Positions 7,914 to 13,878 of a stretch of 13,878 bases of DNA are shown piece by piece. Position 1 is the stretch's first letter, and each line of letters starts with the position of its first letter. A program made the translations under genes and the position numbers. The stretch is from Bryobacterales bacterium (GTDB taxonomy: Bacteria; Acidobacteriota; Terriglobia; Bryobacterales; Bryobacteraceae): positions 1 to 13,878 of the forward strand of contig JADYZL010000386.1 in assembly GCA_020853155.1 (NCBI GenBank), in the 5' to 3' direction. Below the pieces are notes generated by a model that saw only the letters and a program-made list of their open reading frames with translations, was not told the DNA's origin and ran no database searches.

Positions 7914-7915
7914 TA
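7911..7915 (-). promoter_or_regulatory. TAATG stop/start overlap (translational coupling)
   Basis: The TAA stop of the barrel gene (7915-7913) shares its last base with the ATG of the VWA gene (7913-7911). The sequence just upstream (AAACTTC) contains no Shine-Dalgarno element, so ribosomes most likely re-initiate after finishing the barrel. This ties the amount of VWA protein to that of the barrel protein. Confidence 0.75.
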
Positions 7916-10765
7916 GAAGTTGAGCCGCAAGCCCACCTGGATGATGCGGCCTCCCACGGATTGAGCGATTCTCCCGGCGTTGACGTTGGGCGCCGCCGCC
8001 GTGCCGATCTGCGTATCGGGGTCGTCCAGATTCGCGTGGTTGAGAAAGTTCAACCCTACCGCCGTGAACTCCAGGCTCTGGCTCGTACTGAGATTGATGC
8101 GCTTGCTGACGGAAAGGTCGTGGTTTTGCCGCGATGGCCCATAGAGATTCGCCAAATTACGGGAAGCGTTCCCAATCGTGAAATCGTCGGGGTGAGAGAA
8201 TGCCTTAGGGTTAAACCAGAGTTCCGCCGAGGGGTTCTCCACGTTCGGAGACACCCCTTCAACGATATTCACATACACCGCCTGCACCACCCCGCCTGTG
8301 TTGTTGAAGCTCGCACGCGGGCTCAGGGGCGATCCGCTCACCAGAGTGGATGTCCCGTTGACTGACCAGCCCGCGACGAGATACCGCCGCCAATCCGAGT
8401 AGTTGAAGATGGACTTGTTGGGGCCGAACGGAAGTTCGTATGCGTAGTTCAGCGAGACGACATGGGGGTTGTTCCAGGCCGTCACCGCCCATTCCTTCTG
8501 CAAATTGTACATATCCTGCACGGCCGTGGGCCCGGAATAGTTGTCCATCTGCTTGGAGAAGCTGTACGATCCGCGCAGGGTGAGGCCCGCAGTCGCGCGC
8601 CTCTCAATCCGCACAGCCGCCGCATCGCGGTTATAGCGCGCCACGGGCCACATTCCCCCGAGATTGAACAGTTGATACTGGCTGAACGGCCGGAGGTTCC
8701 GTACAAAGGCCTCGTCATTGAGCGCATCCCGGAACGAGAGGTAGTCGAGCGGCACCGCGTTCGGGTTGGTCACGCTGTTCCCAATAAACACGTTCCGCCC
8801 GGAATCGCGGGCTCCCGAAACCACCACCAGCAGATGCCCTGGCAATTCCCGCTCGAAACTCATCCCGACGCTCGTGTACATAGAGACGTTGTCGTCCCGG
8901 TTCATCAGATTCGCGTTCGTGTCGTCGGCTGCCGAAGGGTCGAGGTTTGGCCCGGTGGCCGTATCCCGCGGAACGCCATCTCGAAGCGTGAGCGCGGGTT
9001 CGGTCAACCGGTTCGCCGAGAGAAACGTGGGGTAAAGGTTGAAGCCTTGCGTGCCCCAGTGTCCCCATTGCAGAGGCCAGCCCTGGTAAGACCGCGCATA
9101 GTGCGCGCGCACCACCATTCCCGCTTCGCTCGTGGGGTTCCACGCCATGGAGACCCGCGGCTCCAGCACCGTGAGCGCCGGCTGAAACCTCCGCCCATAT
9201 CCATTCCGGTTCGCGAAGACCAGCGCCCCCTTCTTCCCGGTCTTTGGGTTGACGGCGGAGAGATCCACTGTGCTCTGCCGGTCGTATTTCTCCACGCGAG
9301 GCAGGCTATGCTCCAGGTTCAGGTCAAAGGTCAGGCTCAACCCTTTCCGCACCTCCAGTTGATCGATAATCCGGCCCGCCGTCAGGGATCGCCGCCAGTA
9401 GGATGGGCTGTCGATCACGCTTAGTTCGGCGAAATCCGCCTGTCCCAGCAGAAACGTGGCAAAAGCGTGCCCCGTGTTGACGATGCCTGGCAACGAAGTG
9501 AAAGCGGATTGGAACTGGAAGTGCCCGCTCGGATAAGCCGGCTGATACGTATTCAGTTGGAATTTCACCGCGCGCGCGATAAACCGGAGGTTATGGTTCC
9601 GGAATCGGGTGGAGAAGGTGTTCGATGCCTGAAACGTGTGGCTGAAGTTGCGCCGGATCACATTGGCGCGGCCGAGATCCAGGTATCCGTCGAGGATGTG
9701 AAAGGCCGGGAAGACCGTCCCCAGCCGCCCTTCCAGCCCGAGTTGCGCGGGGTAATCGGTTTCCTCGTCGGTCACGTTCTGCATTCCGGAGCCGGAGGCG
9801 TTGAATGCGAAGGTGTTGATCGTTTCCGGCGAGATCGTGAAGATGTACTGAAGGCCATAATCCCGGGAACTTTCATCGCGATCGATCAGCCCGGGGTTGG
9901 CGGCGTTATCGAACCATTTCGCAGCCCCGGCGAACGCATCGGAAGAAGTGAGGTTGAAACTCACCCGGTGTTTATCGTTAAAAATATGGTCGACGCGGCC
10001 CGTGAATCCATCGACGACGTTCCGCTCCGGCGAGACGACGAAGTAATTGTTTCGAAAAAACGGTCCCGCATTAGCGTTCGGCTCCGGGAAATATCGAGCC
10101 GCCGCCATCGCCACCGGATCCAGGCGCGCCACCGGGATCCGGTTGTTCGCAAACCGCGTCCGGTTATATTGCAGATTGCCTTCAGTCACCGGTTGGGAAT
10201 TATTGAATTGCGGGTTCAGCGACGTGGTAGCGGGGTCGTAAATCGGCAGCGGAAGACCGGCTTGGTCCACCGTCTGTGAAAAATCTCCGCTCCGCTCCGG
10301 GAAGATCGGGAGCGTTTCGAGTTGGGAGCGGGCGATGCTTTCGCGCACGCCTTCGTAAGAGAGCGTGAAGAAGGTGCGGGTTCCCCCGTTGTACAGCTTG
10401 GGCAGATAGACGGGTCCGCTGACATTGAATCCGAATTGATGCCGCCGCAAAATGGAAGCTTCTCCGCCGCGCTGCCGGATCTGGTGCGGAATCGCATCAA
10501 ACACATCGTTCCGGAGGTTGTAGGTCAGACGGCCGTGGTATTGCGGCAGTTTGCCGCCCCCGGCCTGGAAGGGTTTCGGGCTGTCCTTGCGCAACCCCCG
10601 CGCCCGCGTGATCGTCTTGAACTCTTCAATCGCGGATTCAAGCGGGGTGCCGGCACTCGCTTTCGCTGCGTCTGCCGCCGCCGGAGGTGTGGCGCTCTGC
10701 TGACCGAAAATCGCGATTCCAGGTAGCATAAACAGAAAAATCGCAATGAATCGGCGGGAACGCAT
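7913..10765 (-). CDS. Oar-like TonB-receptor barrel lacking the carboxypeptidase-like and plug domains
   Basis: This is a predicted outer-membrane beta-barrel of the Oar-like receptor family that is greatly expanded in Acidobacteriota. The 950-residue product has a signal peptide (about 1-21, MRSRRFIAIFLFMLPGIAIFG) and then an Ala-rich linker. The family core follows: SAIEEFK at about 45-51, HGRLTYNLRNDVFDA, RRHQFGFNVSGPVYLP and RTFFTLSYEGVRES, then a long run of aromatic and amphipathic strands ending in VGLRLNF. The terminal Phe fits recognition by the BAM complex. In typical relatives EEFK lies near the end of the plug, preceded by a carboxypeptidase-regulatory-like domain and most of the plug, including the TonB contact. 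Here those are absent, so the protein may not be a normal TonB-gated transporter. It heads the minus-strand gene run, and its start codon is 31 bases from that of the divergent lpxD. No Shine-Dalgarno element is visible at its start. Substrate is unknown. Confidence 0.88.
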   Translation of the reverse strand: MRSRRFIAIFLFMLPGIAIFGQQSATPPAAADAAKASAGTPLESAIEEFKTITRARGLRKDSPKPFQAGGGKLPQYHGRLTYNLRNDVFDAIPHQIRQRGGEASILRRHQFGFNVSGPVYLPKLYNGGTRTFFTLSYEGVRESIARSQLETLPIFPERSGDFSQTVDQAGLPLPIYDPATTSLNPQFNNSQPVTEGNLQYNRTRFANNRIPVARLDPVAMAAARYFPEPNANAGPFFRNNYFVVSPERNVVDGFTGRVDHIFNDKHRVSFNLTSSDAFAGAAKWFDNAANPGLIDRDESSRDYGLQYIFTISPETINTFAFNASGSGMQNVTDEETDYPAQLGLEGRLGTVFPAFHILDGYLDLGRANVIRRNFSHTFQASNTFSTRFRNHNLRFIARAVKFQLNTYQPAYPSGHFQFQSAFTSLPGIVNTGHAFATFLLGQADFAELSVIDSPSYWRRSLTAGRIIDQLEVRKGLSLTFDLNLEHSLPRVEKYDRQSTVDLSAVNPKTGKKGALVFANRNGYGRRFQPALTVLEPRVSMAWNPTSEAGMVVRAHYARSYQGWPLQWGHWGTQGFNLYPTFLSANRLTEPALTLRDGVPRDTATGPNLDPSAADDTNANLMNRDDNVSMYTSVGMSFERELPGHLLVVVSGARDSGRNVFIGNSVTNPNAVPLDYLSFRDALNDEAFVRNLRPFSQYQLFNLGGMWPVARYNRDAAAVRIERRATAGLTLRGSYSFSKQMDNYSGPTAVQDMYNLQKEWAVTAWNNPHVVSLNYAYELPFGPNKSIFNYSDWRRYLVAGWSVNGTSTLVSGSPLSPRASFNNTGGVVQAVYVNIVEGVSPNVENPSAELWFNPKAFSHPDDFTIGNASRNLANLYGPSRQNHDLSVSKRINLSTSQSLEFTAVGLNFLNHANLDDPDTQIGTAAAPNVNAGRIAQSVGGRIIQVGLRLNF

Positions 10766-10796
10766 GAATGATTAAATTGTACCCTTGGAATTGCTC
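10766..10796. promoter_or_regulatory. 31-base divergent intergenic region between the barrel gene and lpxD, with a candidate -10 element
   Basis: Only 31 bases separate the two divergent start codons. On the minus strand TACAAT (10781-10776) matches five of six positions of the sigma-70 -10 consensus. It lies 10 bases before the barrel ATG, which would give a leader of only about 4 bases or none. No good -35 box was found at the right spacing. For lpxD, GGAA (10787-10790) lies six bases before the ATG at 10797 and may act as a weak ribosome-binding site. Any complete promoters must reach into the neighbouring coding sequences. Confidence 0.35.
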
Positions 10797-11855
10797 ATGA
10801 AATTGCAGGACATTTCGAAATTATTAGACTGTACCCTCGTGGGAGACGGTTCCCTCGAAATCGGCGGCGTGGCCGGAATGGAGCAAGCGACCGCCTCCGA
10901 ATTGACCTTTCTGGCGAATCCACGCTATGCCGCAAAAGTGAAAGATACCCGCGCCGCGGCGATTCTCGTGCGTGAGCCCATCGATGGGCCGGCCATCTCG
11001 TTCCTCGTCTCGCAGGACCCTTATTTGGACTTCGCGCGCGCGCTTGCCTTGTTCTACGAAGCTCCCCGCCCGGCGCCCGGCATCCACCCGACGGCGGTGA
11101 TCGACGCATCAGCGGTGGTGGGCGAAGGCGCATCGATTGGCGCCTACGCCGTGGTCGGCCCCAGGGTTCGCATCGGCGCCCGTGCCGTGCTTCACCCTCA
11201 CGTGGTGATCTATGAAGGCGCGCAAATCGGGGACGATTTTCTCGCGCATGCGCACACCTCGGTCCGGGAGTTTTGTATCCTTGGCAATCGCGTCATTTTG
11301 CAGAACGGCGTCGTGGTGGGCGGCGATGGCTTTGGTTTCGCCAAGCGCATGGATGGCTCGCACTTCAAGATTCCCCAGAGCGGCATCGCCGTTCTCGAAG
11401 ACGATGTCGAGATTCAGTGCATCAGTGCGGTGGATCGTGCGAGTGTGGGAGAAACCCGCATCCGCCGGGGCGCGAAGATCGACAATCTGGTGCAGGTGGG
11501 CCACGCCTGCGAGGTGGGGGAAGACAACATCATTTGCTCACAGGCGGGGCTGGCCGGAACGTCGAAACTGGAGAAGAACGTGCTGCTCGCCGGGCAGGCC
11601 GGCATCTCCGGGCATCTCACCATCCATGAGAACGCGGTGGTCTACGCGCAGGCGGGGATCGGCGGGGACGTTCCCGCCGGAGCGCTGATGGCCGGGAGCC
11701 CTGCCTTCGACGCGAAAACCTGGCGTCGCGCGGTGGCTGCCTTTCCGAACCTTCCCGAAATGGTGAAGACGATCCGGGATCTAAAGAAGCGTCTGGAGAC
11801 GGTCGAAGGTTCTTCCAGCCCTGAGCCCGCTTCGGATCCTGCCTCGAAGGAATAG
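10797..11855 (+). CDS. lpxD: UDP-3-O-acylglucosamine N-acyltransferase LpxD
   Basis: LpxD performs the third step of lipid A synthesis, transferring a 3-hydroxyacyl chain from acyl carrier protein to the 2-amino group of UDP-3-O-acylglucosamine in the cytoplasm. The 352-residue product has the N-terminal uridine-binding domain (about 1-95, with GDGSLEIGGVAGMEQA and LTFLANPRY). A left-handed beta-helix of hexapeptide repeats (about 97-300) follows, containing GGDGFGFA (175-182), SAVDRA (210-215) and NLVQVGH with the catalytic histidine H236. A short charged helix (EMVKTIRDLKKRLE) and a Ser/Pro tail end it. ATG at 10797 is preferred over an in-frame TTG at 10785, because the ATG has a weak GGAA upstream and matches the usual family start. 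It stands apart from lpxA, lpxB and fabZ, none of which is in the window, and is followed 44 bases later by the LOG gene. Confidence 0.97.
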   Translation: MKLQDISKLLDCTLVGDGSLEIGGVAGMEQATASELTFLANPRYAAKVKDTRAAAILVREPIDGPAISFLVSQDPYLDFARALALFYEAPRPAPGIHPTAVIDASAVVGEGASIGAYAVVGPRVRIGARAVLHPHVVIYEGAQIGDDFLAHAHTSVREFCILGNRVILQNGVVVGGDGFGFAKRMDGSHFKIPQSGIAVLEDDVEIQCISAVDRASVGETRIRRGAKIDNLVQVGHACEVGEDNIICSQAGLAGTSKLEKNVLLAGQAGISGHLTIHENAVVYAQAGIGGDVPAGALMAGSPAFDAKTWRRAVAAFPNLPEMVKTIRDLKKRLETVEGSSSPEPASDPASKE

Positions 11856-11899
11856 CGGAAGAGCCGGCGTCCTTCCTGAAGAAAGTACAGACAACCAAC

Positions 11900-12691
11900 A
11901 TGCCCGATAACGAAACAAACACCGCAGCTGCAGCCGTTTCCGGCAAGCGTAAACCAAGGTCGTATGCAGACCCGGAGTTCCTGAACAGTTCCGAAGCGCG
12001 CGCCATCCGTATTCTCGCCGAGTATCTGGAGCCGCAGGCGCGGTTCCGCAAAGAGAAAATCCGGGATACGGTCGTCTTTTTCGGGTCTGCCCGCATTCAC
12101 GAAACCGGGCCGCTTTCTCGCTATTATCACGACGCGCGCAAACTGGCGCGCCTGCTGACCGAGTGGAGCGCGTCCCTGCCCGTGGATGAGCGGCACTACG
12201 TCATTTGCAGTGGTGGCGGGCCCGGCATCATGGAGGCGGCCAATCGCGGCGCATCCGACGCCGGCGGCAAGAGCGTCGGGCTCAATATCAGCCTGCCATT
12301 TGAACAGGAGCCCAACGCATACATCAGCGATGCCTTGAACTTCGAGTTTCACTACTTCTTCATGCGTAAGCTCTGGTTCGCCTACCTGGCCAAGGCGCTT
12401 GTCGTGTTCCCCGGCGGTTTCGGAACGATGGATGAGTTGTTCGAAGTGCTCACCCTGGTGCAGACCCACAAGCTGAAGAAGCCGATGACGGTGATGATCT
12501 ACGGCCCCGAGTTCTGGCGGGAAGTCATCAACTTTGACGCACTCGCCAAGTACGGCGTCATTGCTCAAGAGGATGTGAAACTCTTCCATTGGGCGGACGA
12601 CCCCGATGCCGCCTTCGATCTCCTGTCGAAGGAGCTCATGAAAAATTGGGGCCACGGCAACGGAATCCATCCGCCAAGCGAAATCCTGTAG
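11900..12691 (+). CDS. LOG-family nucleotide 5'-monophosphate phosphoribohydrolase-like protein
   Basis: LOG-family proteins are Rossmann-fold enzymes; characterised members cleave the N-glycosidic bond of (often N6-modified) AMP to release the free base and ribose 5-phosphate. Older databases call them lysine decarboxylase family. The 263-residue product has an N-terminal extension of about 55 residues, a first strand TVVFFGSARI (57-66), CSGGGPGIMEAANRG (103-117) and the signature PGGFGTMDELFE (171-182), plus a conserved MRK (155-157) before it. These fit the substrate phosphate and catalytic Arg/Glu sites of the family. The longer N-terminus suggests the long-form subgroup. The ATG at 11900 has no good Shine-Dalgarno sequence. 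It follows lpxD by 44 bases and may be co-transcribed, although no functional link to lipid A is evident. The family is secure; the physiological substrate is not. Confidence 0.9.
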   Translation: MPDNETNTAAAAVSGKRKPRSYADPEFLNSSEARAIRILAEYLEPQARFRKEKIRDTVVFFGSARIHETGPLSRYYHDARKLARLLTEWSASLPVDERHYVICSGGGPGIMEAANRGASDAGGKSVGLNISLPFEQEPNAYISDALNFEFHYFFMRKLWFAYLAKALVVFPGGFGTMDELFEVLTLVQTHKLKKPMTVMIYGPEFWREVINFDALAKYGVIAQEDVKLFHWADDPDAAFDLLSKELMKNWGHGNGIHPPSEIL

Positions 12692-12719
12692 CGTCACCTT
12701 CGGAAGGCCGTGCAAGCGT

Positions 12720-12752
12720 TCCCGGAGCGGTTGCGCTGCCCTCAGCCCGGGA
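12720..12752. terminator. Possible hairpin between the convergent LOG and FkbM genes
   Basis: TCCCGG (12720-12725) can pair with CCGGGA (12747-12752), enclosing an inner AGCG/CGCT stem with a GTTG loop (12726-12737). It lies in the 63-base gap between two convergent stop codons, where a shared terminator is expected. No convincing T-tract follows on either strand, so the call is weak. Confidence 0.25.
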
Positions 12753-12754
12753 GT

Positions 12755-13576
12755 TCATTTATGCGCATGGACATCCCACCAGGTGTATTCATGCCGCGAG
12801 GTCACCGCGCGATACGTGCGGATGGTGTCGTCGTAATCCCGCCATGTTCCCTGCGTCAGATCCCCAAAAGGTCCGGAGCTTTTCCCTCCTTGCGGATCCC
12901 AGCCGTCTGGACGGTACGAAACGTCCCACTCCATGCGAGGTCGCCAGGATTGCGGCAGGGATCGGATGAATCTCTTGAGGGGCGGAAGCACCCGGCCTGC
13001 CTTCCGGAGCGTTCTCCAGAACCATTCATCCTGGCCAATCTCAAGACTGGTGGTGTGAAAATTCTGATTGATCAGCTTGAAGTGCTGGTAACCGAGTTGC
13101 CGCAGCGCGGGCAGGATCGTGTCGCAATAGTTCAGTTCAACGCTGATGTAGCGTGGCGCGGTTTCCGGGGTTAGGGTGGAAATCGCAATCGCATCGAACC
13201 CCTCGATGTCGATTTTCAGGTAATGTGGAATGCCAAACTCGGCGATCACCGCGGAAAGCGGCCGGCAAGGAATTTGCATTTCTTCGTACCGGCCGCCTAC
13301 CTTGCCCAATTCCGCGTCGAAACTCGAGAGCCCCGGGTCTTTCAAACTGCGGTAGAAGGTGAGCACCTGCTCGCCCTGCGCGATTCCCAGATTTAGAATT
13401 TCCAGCCGCTTCTCCGCGATCTCATCCGCGAAGCGCCGGCTCGCTTTCTCGCAGAGGATGGGGTCGGCATCGATGGCGATTACCCGGAATCCCTTGAAGA
13501 GGTAGTATGCGGTATCCGCGCCATCGCACATACCGACATCAATAATGAGGTCGTTCGAATCTCGCATGTCTTCCAT
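12755..13576 (-). CDS. FkbM-family SAM-dependent methyltransferase
   Basis: Members of this family usually O-methylate sugars or hydroxyl groups of glycans and secondary metabolites. The 273-residue product has SAM-binding motif I LIIDVGMCDGADTAYYL (10-26), an acidic ribose-binding strand VIAIDADP (32-39), the FkbM signature LKIDIEGFD (120-128) and ISVELNY (144-150). A C-terminal region of about 90 residues, rich in Trp, Arg and aromatic residues (about 184-273, ending WWDVHAHK), lies outside the usual fold and may contact the acceptor. ATG at 13576 is chosen because AAGGAAGG lies five bases upstream. The frame stays open to 13804, but that would overlap the glycosyltransferase and lacks methyltransferase sequence. 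It follows the glycosyltransferase by 62 bases, suggesting action on the glycan being built there. The acceptor is unknown. Confidence 0.9.
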   Translation of the reverse strand: MEDMRDSNDLIIDVGMCDGADTAYYLFKGFRVIAIDADPILCEKASRRFADEIAEKRLEILNLGIAQGEQVLTFYRSLKDPGLSSFDAELGKVGGRYEEMQIPCRPLSAVIAEFGIPHYLKIDIEGFDAIAISTLTPETAPRYISVELNYCDTILPALRQLGYQHFKLINQNFHTTSLEIGQDEWFWRTLRKAGRVLPPLKRFIRSLPQSWRPRMEWDVSYRPDGWDPQGGKSSGPFGDLTQGTWRDYDDTIRTYRAVTSRHEYTWWDVHAHK

Positions 13577-13581
13577 GGGCG

Positions 13582-13589
13582 CCTTCCTT
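13582..13589 (-). promoter_or_regulatory. Ribosome-binding site of the FkbM methyltransferase gene
   Basis: AAGGAAGG on the minus strand, five bases before the ATG at 13576. It supports that start over the longer open frame that reaches back into the glycosyltransferase gene. Confidence 0.7.
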
Positions 13590-13638
13590 TCTTCCTTGCC
13601 AGGCGATTCCGCGCATACTGCTCTCCAGTCGAAGAGAG

Positions 13639-13878
13639 TCAACCCGCCGCGGGTTTCGCGCTCGTGGACGGCAGGACCTCTTCGTACAGATCCATCACGC
13701 GCTTCACCGTCTGATCCGCATGGAAGCATTCCTCCACCCGGCGTCTGCCGTGCTCTCCAAGCCTCTTCGCCAGCTCCGGATTCTCCAAGAGGTGTTTGAC
13801 GCAAGCGGCAAGCGCGGCTGCGTCGCCTGGCGTGTACAAAAGCCCCGTCTCCCCTTCCACAACGATTTCCGTCACACC
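13639..13878 (-). CDS. GT4-type glycosyltransferase, C-terminal end (partial)
   Basis: Only the last 79 codons are in the window; the gene enters from the right edge. The visible start, GVTEIVVEGETGLLYTPGD, is the highly conserved nucleotide-sugar-binding segment of GT4 (glycosyl transferases group 1), and the Glu of TEIV corresponds to the second Glu of the E-x7-E motif. The remainder (ALAACVKHLLENPELAKRLG and on to LYEEVLP) is the usual C-terminal helical end, followed by a short Ala/Pro tail. Such enzymes add a sugar from a nucleotide-sugar donor, typically on the cytoplasmic side during LPS, exopolysaccharide or glycolipid assembly. The downstream FkbM methyltransferase fits a surface-glycan cluster continuing beyond the window. 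A GTG at 13875 is an internal valine, not the start. Confidence 0.9.
   Translation of the reverse strand, partial: GVTEIVVEGETGLLYTPGDAAALAACVKHLLENPELAKRLGEHGRRRVEECFHADQTVKRVMDLYEEVLPSTSAKPAAG

Noticed and set aside
11642..12715. A 357-codon minus-strand open frame covering the LOG gene and the end of lpxD
   Set aside because: It is antisense to two genes with clear family motifs, and its translation has no recognisable fold signature.
13577..13804. N-terminal extension of the FkbM methyltransferase to an upstream start
   Set aside because: It would overlap the glycosyltransferase's conserved C-terminus, and the extra residues look non-coding (Gly/Arg-rich). A strong ribosome-binding site supports the ATG at 13576.
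1..13878. tRNA, rRNA, CRISPR array, insertion sequence, integrase or attachment-site repeats
   Set aside because: Nothing with the cloverleaf motifs, regularly spaced direct repeats, transposase motifs or terminal inverted repeats of such elements was seen on either strand by eye.

Overview
The window reads as a GC-rich Gram-negative chromosome segment, most likely from an Acidobacteriota member (perhaps the Solibacter/Bryobacter side of the phylum). The lineage call is inference. It rests on an Oar-type TonB-receptor-like outer-membrane barrel, a diverged VWFA-related protein of the kind abundant in Acidobacteriota, and lipid A and heptose genes that imply an LPS-bearing outer membrane. No tRNA, rRNA, CRISPR array, insertion sequence or phage gene was seen, and no gene-free stretch exceeds about 85 bases.

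Left and centre (1-10765), all on the minus strand. In transcription order: an Oar-like outer-membrane barrel (7913-10765), a VWA-type secreted protein (6900-7913), a single-pass membrane coiled-coil protein (5947-6825), a histidine kinase (4915-5889) and its OmpR-type response regulator (4127-4918), the heptose-1-phosphate adenylyltransferase rfaE2 (3575-4042), the transcription-repair coupling factor mfd (68-3550), and the first 16 codons of an exported protein (1-49). All gaps are short (-4 to 84 bases), and two junctions overlap: TAATG between barrel and VWA gene, and ATGA between kinase and regulator. The set could be transcribed as one unit or as a few nested ones.

Right (10797-12691), plus strand: lpxD, divergent from the barrel gene with only 31 bases between their start codons, then a LOG-family nucleotide phosphoribohydrolase. 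Far right (12755-13878), minus strand: a GT4 glycosyltransferase cut by the window edge, followed by an FkbM-family methyltransferase. This pair is probably part of a surface-polysaccharide cluster and converges on the LOG gene.

The common theme is the cell envelope: lipid A acylation (lpxD), inner-core heptose (rfaE2), glycan decoration (GT4, FkbM), an outer-membrane barrel and a two-component system. The most unusual element is the barrel protein. It keeps a signal peptide and a full barrel but starts at what is normally the very end of the plug domain, and it is translationally coupled to a VWA protein whose metal-binding motif is degenerate. Together with the coiled-coil protein and the nearly sensorless kinase, this is the best candidate here for an undescribed envelope module.
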